In this document: positions 16,061-25,729 of the stretch, piece by piece | Numbering within the stretch: the stretch's first letter is position 1 | How the letters are laid out: each line of letters opens with the position of its first letter | Assembly: GCF_900120195.1 (NCBI RefSeq) | Contig: NZ_LT635539.1 | Coordinates: 2,058,649-2,122,648, forward strand | Reading direction: 5' to 3' | DNA: 64,000 nt | Source of the DNA: Blautia sp. Marseille-P3087 | Lineage (GTDB): Bacteria > Bacillota > Clostridia > Lachnospirales > Lachnospiraceae | The notes under the pieces: generated by a model | The model's database searches: none | What the model saw: only the letters and a program-made list of their open reading frames with translations | Told to the model about the DNA's origin: nothing | Position numbers and translations under genes: made by a program

Positions 16061-17071
16061 TTAAATATAGTGCTGAGTTTCACTGCCATTCTTTAACACC
16101 ATTTTCACCACACCAAGCAATGCTACAAACAAAACACCAGCAACCGGCCATACAATCCATGTAATATCCCAGCTCATCGTCCAGAAGCTCCATGCAAGGT
16201 AAATCGCTGTAGTCAAGCACCAATATACACCAGAAAACGTGTCAGTTTTTTTCTTAAACAGTTTTTCTTCTTTTGTATATTCGCCTTCCTGAAGAAGGGT
16301 ATCGTAACTGCTTTTTACCATCCCAACACGAACCAACAGATTCACTCCTATTGCAAGTATGAATAGCAGTAATCCAACGGAAAGACCACAGTAATAGTCG
16401 GACGCTTCCATAGATTCGGCAATAATTGTCGGAATCACTGCCAGTATACAAAGCACTACCCCAACAGCTGTTCCTCTGATAAAAATTGGTTCATAGGAAT
16501 CTTTTTTTTCTCGTACCATTCCAGATACACCATACTCTGTTTCAAAGCATTCTTTTTCAAAATGTTCCATATGTGATTCACTCATTCCATATGTAATAAA
16601 CAAAAAGACGGCTGCCGCAACCATTCCAAGCAAAAAAACACATCCAAATACTGTTGCCAGAGATTCCGAAACATGAAATACGCTATCTTCTGCCATTGTC
16701 ACAAGAACAATCAATAATATTGGACTTAAGATACACATACTTGTTGCATTTGCCACTACTTTGGATCCATTTCTTTTCATGTCAAGAAATTCATTTGCAT
16801 TCTCCATAGTTACTTTTTTCAACGGTTCTGCATAGCTTTCAGTACTTTCGTGATAGGTGATATTTTCTGCTTTCATTTCATCTTTTAATAGGTAATCTGT
16901 ACTAACACCAAAAAGCTCCGACATCTGTAAAATTCTTTGCAAATCTGGAACAGCTCCTGCACTTTCCCACTTAGATACTGCCTGTCTGGATACGCCCAAC
17001 TGATTGGCTAGTTCTTCCTGTGACCATCCATTCTTTTTTCTTTCCTCTGTAATCTTATCAGCTAAAATCAT
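16061..17071 (-). CDS. Membrane-anchored helix-turn-helix (XRE) regulator
   Basis: 336 residues. Residues 1-65 are an XRE DNA-binding domain (KNGWSQEELANQLGVSRQAV SKWESAG). The remainder has about six hydrophobic helices (for example MCILSPILLIVLVTMA and GVVLCILAVIPTIIAE), so it should sit in the membrane with the HTH in the cytoplasm. It likely senses an envelope or small-molecule signal and controls nearby genes. Strong AAAAGGAGG site before the ATG. The genes downstream of its own promoter direction are GNAT and the ATPase; upstream are small membrane proteins. Confidence 0.85.
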   Translation of the reverse strand: MILADKITEERKKNGWSQEELANQLGVSRQAVSKWESAGAVPDLQRILQMSELFGVSTDYLLKDEMKAENITYHESTESYAEPLKKVTMENANEFLDMKRNGSKVVANATSMCILSPILLIVLVTMAEDSVFHVSESLATVFGCVFLLGMVAAAVFLFITYGMSESHMEHFEKECFETEYGVSGMVREKKDSYEPIFIRGTAVGVVLCILAVIPTIIAESMEASDYYCGLSVGLLLFILAIGVNLLVRVGMVKSSYDTLLQEGEYTKEEKLFKKKTDTFSGVYWCLTTAIYLAWSFWTMSWDITWIVWPVAGVLFVALLGVVKMVLKNGSETQHYI

Positions 17072-17220
17072 TTTTTCCTCCTTTTGCAGATTTTATGAGC
17101 TAAATATAACAGTTTTGCTGTTTGCATTCCACCATTTCAGGCTGTAAATCTGTCAACCAGAAGTTGCAAATCACAAAAGGATTCTATGAATCCCGATTTT
17201 CCAACAATACAAGCAGGAAA

Positions 17221-17418
17221 TTATTTATCATCTGTATTTGTTTTATTGTTTTCCTTTTTCTTATAAGTCGAACCTAAGCAAAGAAATGCGGAACCAAGAC
17301 TTAACCATATTATAGCCATAGTATTTTCATTTCTAGTCGTTAAGCCAATAGCTGAGGCTATCAAAAACAGAGCTGATACAACATAAAATAAGATTGATTT
17401 GTTTATTCCTTTTTTCAT
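17221..17418 (-). CDS. Small two-helix membrane protein
   Basis: 65 residues: MKKGINKSILFYVVSALFLI and a second helix MAIIWLSLGSAFLCLG, with a charged tail KKKENNKTNTDDK. Family not recognised. It follows the DUF3784-type gene by 27 bases with a clear ribosome site (CAGGAGATG), suggesting one transcript. Confidence 0.6.
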   Translation of the reverse strand: MKKGINKSILFYVVSALFLIASAIGLTTRNENTMAIIWLSLGSAFLCLGSTYKKKENNKTNTDDK

Positions 17419-17445
17419 AAATAAGCATCTCCTGCAAACAATAAT

Positions 17446-17781
17446 TTATTTTAATAAATATTTTTTAAACGCTTTATGATTATCAAAGTGGACTTCTCTA
17501 AAAAACAGAACTAACCAAATAATATAGGTTGGTATAGCCATATATGGGGTTAAAAAGCAGGATAATGTCGCTCCTGCTAACATTATAACAGTCCATATGA
17601 AGCACTGATTTCTTATATCACGAGAGATCTGAGCTTTATCATACATTGCCTGTTCTTCTTTAGAAAATGAATTAAATCCTGAAACAAATTTAGTTGCTTT
17701 TTCCTTAAAAATCGCAAATAACACACCTATAATTACAAATGGTATAACCAAAATTATACATGACCAAAATCCTATATTCAT
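17446..17781 (-). CDS. DUF3784-like membrane protein
   Basis: 111 residues with an N-terminal helix (GFWSCIILVIPFVIIGVLFA), the segment FVSGFNSFSKEEQAMYDKAQ typical of DUF3784 proteins, and two further helices. Function unknown; such genes often accompany SdpI-like and HTH genes. Preceded by AAATTGGTATTTTAAGAGGAGG, a boundary half-motif joined to the ribosome site. Confidence 0.7.
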   Translation of the reverse strand: MNIGFWSCIILVIPFVIIGVLFAIFKEKATKFVSGFNSFSKEEQAMYDKAQISRDIRNQCFIWTVIMLAGATLSCFLTPYMAIPTYIIWLVLFFREVHFDNHKAFKKYLLK

Positions 17782-17801
17782 AATACATACCTCCTCTTAA
17801 A

Positions 17802-17834
17802 ATACCAATTTCTCAGTTTCAAAAACTTGAATTT
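17802..17834 (-). repeat. Cassette-boundary-like motif after the SdpI-like gene
   Basis: Minus strand: stop codon TAA then ATTCAAGTTTTTGAAACTGA and GAAATTGGTATTT before the next ribosome site. It contains the AGTTT/AAACT hairpin shared with the junctions at 501, 34584 and 35071. Confidence 0.55.
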
Positions 17835-18210
17835 ATCGTCTTGTTCCATTCTTATCAAAATTCTTTTTTAATGCTATTTCTGTTGGGAGAATAGATCCAA
17901 TTAAAGGAATAAGTTGAACACCACAGATAATTCCTCCTGTACTCCCAACACAATCTTCATTTTTTCCAATTACTAAAAGCATGAATATTACTGTTATCGG
18001 CAACATAACCATTCCACAGACATACCAAACTTTACCACAATATTTATGAGCAAATTCCCATGTGTCTTTGTTCTTCATAGACATCGAAGTCCGATATCCA
18101 AATACTGAATTTATTTCCTTTGGAGCCTTTTTCATAAAATATCTTCCAAAACCAATCATCGTAAATGGAAGAAGCAAATCCATAATCAACATAAAAATCC
18201 AAAACCCCAT
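17833..18210 (-). CDS. SdpI-family membrane protein
   Basis: 125 residues with helices at 3-22 (FWIFMLIMDLLLPFTMIGFG), ~62-82 and ~90-110, and the SdpI signature INSVFGYRTSMSMKNKDTWEFAHKYCGK. In B. subtilis SdpI is an immunity and signalling protein against the SdpC toxin; small SdpI relatives are widespread and their partners mostly unknown. No SdpC-like toxin is seen here. First module next to the DUF6061 leader copy 2. Confidence 0.8.
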   Translation of the reverse strand: MGFWIFMLIMDLLLPFTMIGFGRYFMKKAPKEINSVFGYRTSMSMKNKDTWEFAHKYCGKVWYVCGMVMLPITVIFMLLVIGKNEDCVGSTGGIICGVQLIPLIGSILPTEIALKKNFDKNGTRR

Positions 18211-18240
18211 TGTAAACCTCCTTTACTACAACTTTCGATT

Positions 18241-18433
18241 GAGCTTTCCCTTATTGTTTCCCTTGTGTTATATCGTCCCGCCAGTGTTTACGAACTCTGA
18301 TAAGGGAAAATACAAGACCAAGAAAATTATGTAAAACAGTATAACATAAAATAAAAGTGACATGGTGAACTGATTGAAATGCTTCTGATTTTTGTAGCAA
18401 ATAATTGATTGAACGATAAGGAGATAAAATACG
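18241..18433 (+). repeat. Conserved DUF6061 leader, copy 2
   Basis: Nearly identical to 2296-2488 from GAGCTTTCCCTTATTGTTTC to the ribosome site, apart from a diverged stretch around 18312-18350. The right arm of the inverted repeat is altered (AAGGGAAAATACAAGACC). Confidence 0.7.
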
Positions 18434-18691
18434 ATGAGAACAATATTTGCAGAATATAATCCCGGACGAAACAGCATTGATGTTTATATCAGTGCAGGCT
18501 ATATGCTTCGCATTGACTGCTGGAAAGCAGAAAAGAATTTGAGAACCACACCCGGATCAGATTGTGCATTAAACACACTTGCCATTGATGAACCACTAGA
18601 ATATGCGAGACTGTATCTTGATGGAAATTTACAGATGTGGGGTAGATGCAGAAGATTCCTTGACATTATAGTAATGTTCAAAAAACGCTGA
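18434..18691 (+). pseudogene. DUF6061 family protein, copy 2, C-terminal frameshift
   Basis: Matches copy 1 through LYLDGNLQMW, then an extra G in a run of four at about 18640 changes the tail to GRCRRFLDIIVMFKKR. In the original frame the ending EDSLTL would stop at the equivalent position. Only the last ~12 residues are changed, so the protein may still fold. Confidence 0.8.
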
Positions 18692-18713
18692 GAATAATTT
18701 CTTCTCAGCGTTT
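18683..18713 (+). terminator. Terminator after DUF6061 copy 2
   Basis: AAACGCTGAGAA TAATTTC(T) TTCTCAGCGTTT: 12-bp perfect stem flanked by A-run and T-run. Confidence 0.75.
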
Positions 18714-18870
18714 CTGACGACTATTCGGACTTATTTTTTCCAGTAATTCTATTGTTTATGTTATTCCTGCTATATTGGAAGAAGATATCAAAGCACTGAC
18801 TTATTGATTGTAATTATATTTTTTTCACTCTGCAAACCCGGAAGTTATATCATCACTTTGCTGCCAGATA

Positions 18871-19827
18871 CTATAGACCTGATACAACGTTGATCGGATT
18901 CCCTTCCATAAACTGCTTTATATTATCCGCCAGAATAGAAACCAACCGCTGTCTTGTCTCAAGACCTTTCCATCCCATATGTGGCGTCAAAAGGACATGA
19001 TCCATAGTATAAAGAGGGTTGGTTTCTTCAGGTGGTTCAGTTTCCTGAACATCAAGTCCGGCTCCTGCAATCGTACCATTTTCCAATGCTTCTATAAGAG
19101 CAGTCTCATCAATAAGTGCACCTCTTGAAGTATTAATGATAAACGCTGAGGGCTTCATAAGTGATAAAGACTCTTTGTTTATCATATGTTTTGTATTTTC
19201 CGTCAATGGGCAGTGCATGGAAACATAATCACTATTCTTGAGTAATTCCTCAAGCGACACATAGCGAATCCCCTTCTCATCCTCTCTCGGTGTCCTGGTA
19301 TATACAAGTATGTTCATATCCAAAGCCTGTGCGATCTGGATAACTTTCCTGCCAATGTGTCCTGCACCTATAACACCAAGTGTTTTTCCATTTACCTCAA
19401 CATGCGGAACCTGAAGATTTCTGGTAAAATTGTCATGATTTCCGCATGCCAGCATCTTCATCTGTACCTGCATTGCAGAACTCAGATTCAATATCATCAT
19501 GATCGCAGTATGTGCCACACGTTCTGTGCTGTATGCCGGGATATTGCAGACTGTAATCCCCTTCTTTCGTGCTGCTTCAAGATCAATATTATTATATCCT
19601 GTACCTGCCTCGCAGATCAGTTTAACAGATTCCGGAAATTTCTGTATCATTTCTGCACTCACAGGCATCTCCTTTGTTACAATGATATCTGCACCCTGAA
19701 TACGCTCTGACAGCTGCTGTTCTGTTGTATCATCATATACTGTAACATCAGAAGATAAAACGGAAAAATCCAGCTTCCCATCAAAATTCATTTTCTTTGC
19801 ATTCAATACTACACATTTATCGTTCAT
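18871..19827 (-). CDS. D-isomer-specific 2-hydroxyacid dehydrogenase
   Basis: 318 residues. Rossmann motif GVIGAGHIGR at 151-160; catalytic Arg235 (NTSRGALID), Glu264 (QETEPPEE) and His283 (TPHMGW). This NAD(P)-dependent family reduces 2-oxoacids or oxidises D-2-hydroxyacids such as glycerate, phosphoglycerate or lactate; the exact substrate is not readable. The MATE gene lies 32 bases upstream on the same strand, so they are probably cotranscribed. The divergent Lrp regulator at 21412 may control both. Confidence 0.9.
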   Translation of the reverse strand: MNDKCVVLNAKKMNFDGKLDFSVLSSDVTVYDDTTEQQLSERIQGADIIVTKEMPVSAEMIQKFPESVKLICEAGTGYNNIDLEAARKKGITVCNIPAYSTERVAHTAIMMILNLSSAMQVQMKMLACGNHDNFTRNLQVPHVEVNGKTLGVIGAGHIGRKVIQIAQALDMNILVYTRTPREDEKGIRYVSLEELLKNSDYVSMHCPLTENTKHMINKESLSLMKPSAFIINTSRGALIDETALIEALENGTIAGAGLDVQETEPPEETNPLYTMDHVLLTPHMGWKGLETRQRLVSILADNIKQFMEGNPINVVSGL

Positions 19828-19859
19828 ACTATAAATTTCTCCTTTTAAATTACTTTAGG

Positions 19860-21209
19860 CTATCGGGATTGCACCTCTTTATCAGTCGGCCATGATCTCC
19901 GAAGAGCCACATAGGATATTAAAAAGTTTGCAAACCAACCTGCTGGTACAGCAAGCCAGACAAATACAATGCCAAAACGCGGTGCACAAATCAAAGCAAC
20001 CGACAGGCGGATCGCCAGATTCACCATATTTGCAATAAGGAACGGGCGCATGATTCCAAGACCACGAAGAACCCCATCGGTTGCCATTTTGATTCCCATA
20101 AAGATGAAGAAGTAACCGAGCCATCTCATATAACCCTCGGATACCTGATAAGCCAGGGCAGTTCCATCTTTACCAAGGAATAGTGAGGAAATCTGAGTAT
20201 GCAATGTTTCAATGACTATAAAAGCAAGAACTGCAAAACATACATCTAACACCAGTGCAGCATGATATCCTTTTTTGATCCGTTCAATTTTCTTTGCACC
20301 AAGATTCTGGGAAACATATGGGGAAACCGCATTGCCAATGGATACAAAAATCAATGAAAAAACATTCTCTACCCGCATCGTCGCCGCATACCCCGCAAGT
20401 GCCTGTGTACCGAAAGGATTTACAACAGCCTGTACGATCATCATACCGATGGACACTGTAGACTGCTGAAGAACCGAAGGTACAGCAATTTGAAGCATGG
20501 AATATAACTCCTGCCTGTCAAACCAGTCAAAGCGACTTTTATATCGACGCATCCGGCTAAGGAAAAGAAAAAGTGAAAACACCGCAGAAATCCCCTGTGC
20601 TATAAGAGTCGCAAGGGCTGCACCAAACACACCGAGACCAAGTCCGGCCACCATCCAAAGATCCATAAAAATATTTAAGATTGACGAGAATACCAAGAGT
20701 CCCAGTGGGATTTTTGATTCACCAATGGAAGTAAACATGTTGGAAAGAATATTATACATAAACAGAAACGGAAAACCCACAAAATAGACCCGCAGATATA
20801 ACACTGCATCATTCAGTATATCGCCAGGGGTTTGTAATACCCTCATCATCGAGTTGGAAAAGCAAAAGCCAAAAACACCAAGGACTATGCTTAGAATTAA
20901 AAAGCTAAACAAGGACGTTGACACGATGGTCTTCATTTTTCCATACTCCCTGGCACCGAAATAGCGGCTCACGAGCACACCGGCACCGACACCTGCTCCC
21001 AGTGCCACACAAATGAAAACATTGGTCAGCGCTGCGCAGGCCCCGACAGCTGCAAGTGCAGAGGAGCCAACAAATTGGCCGACGATGATAGAGTCAGCCA
21101 TATTGTATATTTGCTGAAAAAAACTGCCCAAAATCATTGGCATTGCAAAAACCGTCAACGCTTTAAGAGGCGTATCTGTGATCAGATATTCATCTTTTGA
21201 CATTATCAT
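19860..21209 (-). CDS. MATE family efflux transporter
   Basis: 449 residues, twelve hydrophobic helices in two halves, MATE motifs at FFQQIYNMADSIIVGQFVGS and the second-half repeat VLQQSTVSIGMMIVQAVVNP. Expected Na+ or H+ coupled export of cationic drugs or metabolites. Pairs with the 2-hydroxyacid dehydrogenase downstream. Confidence 0.9.
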   Translation of the reverse strand: MIMSKDEYLITDTPLKALTVFAMPMILGSFFQQIYNMADSIIVGQFVGSSALAAVGACAALTNVFICVALGAGVGAGVLVSRYFGAREYGKMKTIVSTSLFSFLILSIVLGVFGFCFSNSMMRVLQTPGDILNDAVLYLRVYFVGFPFLFMYNILSNMFTSIGESKIPLGLLVFSSILNIFMDLWMVAGLGLGVFGAALATLIAQGISAVFSLFLFLSRMRRYKSRFDWFDRQELYSMLQIAVPSVLQQSTVSIGMMIVQAVVNPFGTQALAGYAATMRVENVFSLIFVSIGNAVSPYVSQNLGAKKIERIKKGYHAALVLDVCFAVLAFIVIETLHTQISSLFLGKDGTALAYQVSEGYMRWLGYFFIFMGIKMATDGVLRGLGIMRPFLIANMVNLAIRLSVALICAPRFGIVFVWLAVPAGWFANFLISYVALRRSWPTDKEVQSR

Positions 21210-21411
21210 ATTCCTCCAAAGCCTTTATAATTTCACTTATTTTTTCCTTCACCAGAATCTATTCCATAGATTCAAAACGCAAGTTTTAAATTACGTTATG
21301 AAACAATTATATGTAGTTACAGCTGCTAAGTCAAGCCCACGTTTACTTTCAGCTAAATAAATGATATGATATTTAATATCCGGAAGATATTATTTTACAG
21401 GAGGGACACTT

Positions 21412-21870
21412 ATGTACCTGAACGGTTTAGATGAACTGGATCAGAAAATCATCCAGTTGCTTATAGAAAATGCGCGTATTTCTTACTCTGATATCGGTAA
21501 AGAAACCGGTATTTCCAGAGTGGCAGTAAAAGCCCGGATTCAGGCTCTGGAGAAACAAGGCATAATTGAAGAATATACAACTATAATAAACCCTCAAAAG
21601 ATCAGCGGTGCTGTTTCATGCTATTTTGAAATCGAGATAAAACCAGACCATCTGTCGCAGGTGACAGATATATTACATAATAATGATACTGTCACGCAGA
21701 TTTACCGTGTCACAGGAAGAGACAAGCTGCATGTACATGCCGTTGCTTCATCAAGTGATGAAATGGAACACTTCCTGCACACAGTCATTGATACACTTCC
21801 CGGCGTTATCAGCTGCAGCTGCAATACGATCTTATCACGTATTAAAGATATTAAAGGATTACGGCTATAG
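21412..21870 (+). CDS. Lrp/AsnC family transcriptional regulator
   Basis: 152 residues: N-terminal HTH (LIENARISYSDIGKETGISR VAVKARIQALEKQGII) and C-terminal RAM ligand-binding domain (CYFEIEIKPDHLSQVTDIL ... GRDKLHVHAVASSSDEMEHF). Start preceded by CAGGAGGGACACTT. Divergent to the MATE gene with 200 bases between, so it likely regulates that operon and itself in response to an amino or keto acid. Confidence 0.9.
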   Translation: MYLNGLDELDQKIIQLLIENARISYSDIGKETGISRVAVKARIQALEKQGIIEEYTTIINPQKISGAVSCYFEIEIKPDHLSQVTDILHNNDTVTQIYRVTGRDKLHVHAVASSSDEMEHFLHTVIDTLPGVISCSCNTILSRIKDIKGLRL

Positions 21871-21949
21871 AAGCCGACATAAAAGGCAATGATTTTTGCT
21901 AAGAAAATGCCGGTTTTGACTGGCAAATTTATAAGCTGCTTTCATATTT

Positions 21950-22667
21950 TTAAACACGGACATAACCAGTAGATGGACCTGCACCAACTTTTGCGATATA
22001 CCCACTCTTAACCAGATTCGTCAAAGTCCTTTCCACGGTAATTTTGCTTATATCAGGACAAAGCTCCATGATTTCTTTCTTTGTAATTTTGCCAACCTTG
22101 TTATCAATAACCGCTTTAATTCTATCAGGCTTAGAAAGACTCCGATGCTTCAAGGAAGCGAGTGCAAAGTTCTTCCATCGCTTCAGCAGTCTGAAATGCG
22201 GGAACTGGAATAAAACGTGTCTTCTGATGACCCTCGGCATCTGTTTCTGCAATTACATTATCGGAATTCTTATAACTTCCACCAGCAGATCCCTGTGAAT
22301 AGGAGTACAGATCTCGATGTAACTGCAAAATAATGTTCGGTCTTGGATCGATATATTCATAGCCTTCGTGAATTGTGGAAAGTACTTCACGATAACCAGC
22401 AATTTCCTGCTCAGATCGGTTGCGGGGTTCTGCTTTTTGACTTACCAATTCTTCCAAACGCTTATCGCTTGTAAATATACCTTCGATTCGGTTGGATGCT
22501 CCCGTACTCTGAATCAATGCAACTTCTAAGAGTGTTTTCAATTCATCTACATTGGCTTCGAGAAATAATTCCTGTTTGCCTTTATGTTCATGGATGCTGC
22601 TAACCATCTGAACAATTTCAGGTGTTAACAATTTTGCAGGACTTACAATAGAATCAAAGTCTCTCAT
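21950..22667 (-). pseudogene. Fic-family protein with the catalytic core deleted
   Basis: The N-terminal part (MRDFDSIVSPAKLLTPEIVQ..., start chosen at 22667 with GGAG upstream) includes the inhibitory helix SNRIEG of class II Fic proteins and runs through IILQLHRDLYSYSQGSAGGS. After EAMEELCTRFLEASE the frame stops near 22134. The C-terminal winged helix (KPDRIKAVIDNKVGKITKKE...TGYVRV) follows in another frame. The catalytic HPFxDGNGR loop is absent, so AMPylation activity is lost. Confidence 0.85.
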
Positions 22668-22671
22668 AGGA

Positions 22672-22790
22672 ATCTCCATATACACAATAAATATCCTCAT
22701 TTTATCCATATATTATATCGTTTTATGAATTGTTTTTTCACTAAATTACACTATTTTTTCACTATTTTTCATTACTTCATCGTTTTCGCC
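22672..22790. repeat. ~110-bp direct repeat, copy A
   Basis: From CCATATACACAATAAATATC through TTTTTCATTACTTCATCGTT this is nearly identical to 27963-28083. In both places it joins an integrase C-terminal end to an AT-rich promoter-like region. Here it also forms the upstream region of the Fic remnant. Confidence 0.8.
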
Positions 22791-22962
22791 AACGAATTGA
22801 GCAACGCCCGCCTCTCTGGATTCAGATTCTTTTTCTCATAAAATGCTTCTTTAAAAAGCTCTGCATTTTTCCTTTGGTCATCATCCGGAATATGAGAGTA
22901 CGCATCCGTAATCATATTGACCTGTGCATGGCCGGAATCACCCTGTACTGCTTTGATATCAG
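22772..22962 (-). pseudogene. Integrase C-terminal remnant, copy 2
   Basis: Reads DIKAVQGDSGHAQVNMITDA then YSHIPDDDQRKNAELFKEAFYEKKNLNPE...RRALLNSLAKTMK. It matches the tail of 13139-13753 but lacks about 28 residues in the acidic linker. The rest of the recombinase is absent. Confidence 0.85.
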
Positions 22963-23024
22963 ATAATGGTACACACAAGCACGGAAAACACTTTATGCAA
23001 AATCTTCCACAGTAAAATCTATAA

Positions 23025-23220
23025 ATGATCCGCAAAGGCAAAGGAAACCGACAGTTTACCATGTTTGGAATTATGGCAGTTCTTTTAGGAAGTGGAGATG
23101 CATTCCATCTGGTTCCCCGTGCAGTAGCGCTTTGTACAACTGGACTTGAGAACTTTACTGTACAGATGGGGTTAGGAAAGTGGATTACCTCTATCACTAT
23201 GACTATCCTAAAATCATCCC
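23025..23220 (+). pseudogene. Fragment of a multi-pass membrane protein
   Basis: In frame: RQFTMFGIMAVLLGSGDAFH then LVPRAVALCTTGLENFTVQMGLGKWITSITMTI, two hydrophobic helices with a conserved look. It is cut on the left by the integrase remnant and loses similarity after 23220. The family function is not known to me. Confidence 0.45.
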
Positions 23221-23324
23221 CGCCTCAGAATTTGCAACAAGTTGTTGCAAATTTTCTATATCCTTTTATTTTACAGAAGTACTTATTTTTAACTTTTTTC
23301 CTTCAGATTTTTATATTGCAAAAA

Positions 23325-23975
23325 TCATATCACCATCTGCAGTATATCCTCTATATGTTCTGCATAATAATCAGCCCCATTCAGTTCCCCTTTCTCACCA
23401 TATCCATACAGGCATCCTATAAAAGGGCTTTTGCAGGACCTGGCACATTCCAGATCCTGTCTCCTGTCTCCGACTACCAGATAAGGGCCACTATATTCCC
23501 GGATGATTTCCTGCACAATTTCTGTCTTTGGACGGAATCTGTATGATTCACAGTCATAAAAACGATCAAACCATCGTTCCATCCCAAATTCCTTCCAGTG
23601 TGCCTCACGATATGAAGCTTTACAGTTACTTAAGATCACAAGGTGATATCCCCGGTTCTTCAAAGCTGTTAGCATCTCCTCTGCTCCCGGATACCACACT
23701 GCCTTATGTTTCCTGATCTGTCTTACCATCAGATCTCCTACCATCCTGCTTGCCTGCTCTTTATAGCTCTGATCCAGTTCCGGCAAAAATGTATTCCACA
23801 TCTCCTTACTGTTAAGTCCCAGCCAGCCGGCAATTTCCACCGAGCCTATCTCCCGTTCTTCGGTAACCTTCTGTTCTGTCAGCCACTGATAGGTTTCACG
23901 AAATGCCGGTTCATAGATTCCAAGGGTATGATGGATCGTTCCATCATAATCGAATATGATCGTTTTTGTCATCAT
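23325..23975 (-). CDS. HAD family hydrolase, candidate riboflavin-pathway phosphatase
   Basis: 216 residues with all HAD motifs: IIFDYDGTIHHT (Asp9, Asp11), VILSNC (motif II Ser), the Lys of FRPKTEIVQ and VVGDRRQDLECA (motif IV). It follows ribH by 15 bases on the same strand. Dephosphorylation of 5-amino-6-ribitylamino-uracil 5'-phosphate is done by HAD enzymes in other bacteria (YcsE, YigB) and the gene is usually unlinked. Position as last gene of the rib operon makes that role plausible, but phosphoglycolate-type activity cannot be excluded. Confidence 0.8.
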   Translation of the reverse strand: MMTKTIIFDYDGTIHHTLGIYEPAFRETYQWLTEQKVTEEREIGSVEIAGWLGLNSKEMWNTFLPELDQSYKEQASRMVGDLMVRQIRKHKAVWYPGAEEMLTALKNRGYHLVILSNCKASYREAHWKEFGMERWFDRFYDCESYRFRPKTEIVQEIIREYSGPYLVVGDRRQDLECARSCKSPFIGCLYGYGEKGELNGADYYAEHIEDILQMVI

Positions 23976-23990
23976 TTATTTTCCTGTCTT

Positions 23991-24464
23991 TTAGAGTTGC
24001 TTCATCAGATTGACCATCTCAATCGCAGATAATGCACAATCATAGCCTTTATTTCCCGCTTTGCTTCCTGCACGCGCAATAGCCTGCTCGATATTTTCAG
24101 TCGTGATCACTCCGAATAAAACCGGGATTCCTGTTGCAAGTTCAACCTGTGCGATTCCCTTGGCAGATTCATTACACACCAGATCATAATGTGAAGTATC
24201 TCCACGGATGACAGCTCCAACGCAGATAATTGCATCATATTTTCCTGACTGTGCCATCTTCTGTGCTGTAAGCGGAATCTCAAATGCTCCCGGTACCCAT
24301 GCTGCAGTAATGTTCTCTTCTTCTACTCCATGTCTTACCAGTCCGTCGACTGCCCCTCCCAATAATTTATTCACAATAATTTCATTGAATCTCGCTGCCA
24401 CGATACCAACCTTCATTCCCTCCGGTGCTACTACTTTTCCTTCTACTAAATTGATCTGTCTCAT
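23991..24464 (-). CDS. ribH: 6,7-dimethyl-8-ribityllumazine synthase
   Basis: 157 residues, full length. Key segments: [20 protein letters not shown], the ribityl/phosphate region [31 protein letters not shown] and [17 protein letters not shown]. Condenses 5-amino-6-ribitylaminouracil with 3,4-dihydroxy-2-butanone 4-phosphate; forms 60-mer or pentameric shells in the cytoplasm. Fourth gene of the riboflavin operon. Confidence 0.97.
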   Translation of the reverse strand: MRQINLVEGKVVAPEGMKVGIVAARFNEIIVNKLLGGAVDGLVRHGVEEENITAAWVPGAFEIPLTAQKMAQSGKYDAIICVGAVIRGDTSHYDLVCNESAKGIAQVELATGIPVLFGVITTENIEQAIARAGSKAGNKGYDCALSAIEMVNLMKQL

Positions 24465-24493
24465 TTTTTCTTCCTCCTGATATTTGCTGTTTT

Positions 24494-25711
24494 TTATAAA
24501 TTTATTTCTTTAAAAATATGACCCATCTTTTCCTGCTTCGTCTTCATATACTTCCGGTCATACTTTTGTGCCGGAATCTCCAGAGGTACTCTCTCATTGA
24601 TCTTCAGTCCGAATTCGCCAAGTCCATAGACTTTATCCGGATTATTTGTCAGTAATCTTAATGATTTCACACCAAGGTCTGACAGTATCTGTGCCCCGAC
24701 CCAGTACTCTCTGAGATCCGGTGCAAACCCTAACTTCACATTAGCCTCCACAGTATCGTATCCCTGCTCCTGAAGCGCATATGCTTTGATCTTATTGATC
24801 AGTCCGATTCCTCGGCCTTCTTGTCTCATATACAGAATGATTCCTCGGCCTTCTGCTTCTACCTGGCGCATCGCTGTCTGCAGCTGCAGGCCACAGTCAC
24901 ATCTGAGCGATCCGAATGCATCCCCTGTCAGACACTCCGAATGTACCCGGCAAAGCACATCCTCACCATCTCCCAGATCACCTTTTACCAGTGCCAGATG
25001 ATGCTCTCCTGTAATATCATTGATATAACCATACATTTTAAAATCACCGTACTGCGTCGGGAGGTTTGCAACGGCTTCCTCCTTTACATGCTTTTCATGT
25101 ATTCTTATATAATCCTGCAGATCACGGATCGTAATAAATGTAAGGTTATGCTCTTTTGCCATTTCCCATAGCTGTGATGTACGCATCATAGTTCCATCTT
25201 CTTTCATAACTTCACAGCACACGCCGCATTCTTTCAGTCCGGCAAGTCTCATAAGATCTGTTGTTGCCTCTGTATGGCCATTTCGTACCAAAACCCCGCC
25301 TTTTCTGGAAATAAGCGGAAACACATGTCCCGGTCTTCTGAAATCCTCCGGTTTTGACTGATCATCCACACACTTCATGATAGTATAGGAGCGCTCTTCC
25401 GCAGAGATACCTGTGGTTGTATCTGCGTGATCTACTGCCACGGTAAATGCTGTACTGTGATTGTCCGTGTTCTCCGCAACCATCGGCGGAAAGTTCAATC
25501 TCGCCGCAATTTCTGCACTCATCGGTGTACAGATAAGACCCTTTGCATAGGTCGCCATGAAATTAATATTTTCCCTGGTCGCAAACTCTGCCGCACATAT
25601 CAGATCTCCCTCATTTTCTCTGTCCGGATCATCTGTGACCAGAACTATTTTTCCTTCCTTAAGATCCCTAAGTGCTTCTTCAATTGTGTTGTACTGATAA
25701 TTTTGTGACAT
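24494..25711 (-). CDS. ribBA: Bifunctional 3,4-DHBP synthase / GTP cyclohydrolase II
   Basis: 405 residues. Residues 1-~200 are the DHBP synthase domain ([34 protein letters not shown]). Residues ~205-400 are GTP cyclohydrolase II with the zinc cysteines [20 protein letters not shown] and the [10 protein letters not shown] loop. It supplies both precursors of riboflavin from ribulose 5-phosphate and GTP. 30 bases separate it from ribH. Confidence 0.97.
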   Translation of the reverse strand: MSQNYQYNTIEEALRDLKEGKIVLVTDDPDRENEGDLICAAEFATRENINFMATYAKGLICTPMSAEIAARLNFPPMVAENTDNHSTAFTVAVDHADTTTGISAEERSYTIMKCVDDQSKPEDFRRPGHVFPLISRKGGVLVRNGHTEATTDLMRLAGLKECGVCCEVMKEDGTMMRTSQLWEMAKEHNLTFITIRDLQDYIRIHEKHVKEEAVANLPTQYGDFKMYGYINDITGEHHLALVKGDLGDGEDVLCRVHSECLTGDAFGSLRCDCGLQLQTAMRQVEAEGRGIILYMRQEGRGIGLINKIKAYALQEQGYDTVEANVKLGFAPDLREYWVGAQILSDLGVKSLRLLTNNPDKVYGLGEFGLKINERVPLEIPAQKYDRKYMKTKQEKMGHIFKEINL

Positions 25712-25729
25712 AGTGTATATCCTCCTGTT

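Noticed and set aside
23025-23546. Plus-strand 173-aa frame as an intact gene
   Set aside because: Only the first ~65 codons look protein-like; the rest is antisense to the HAD gene and AT-rich intergenic sequence.
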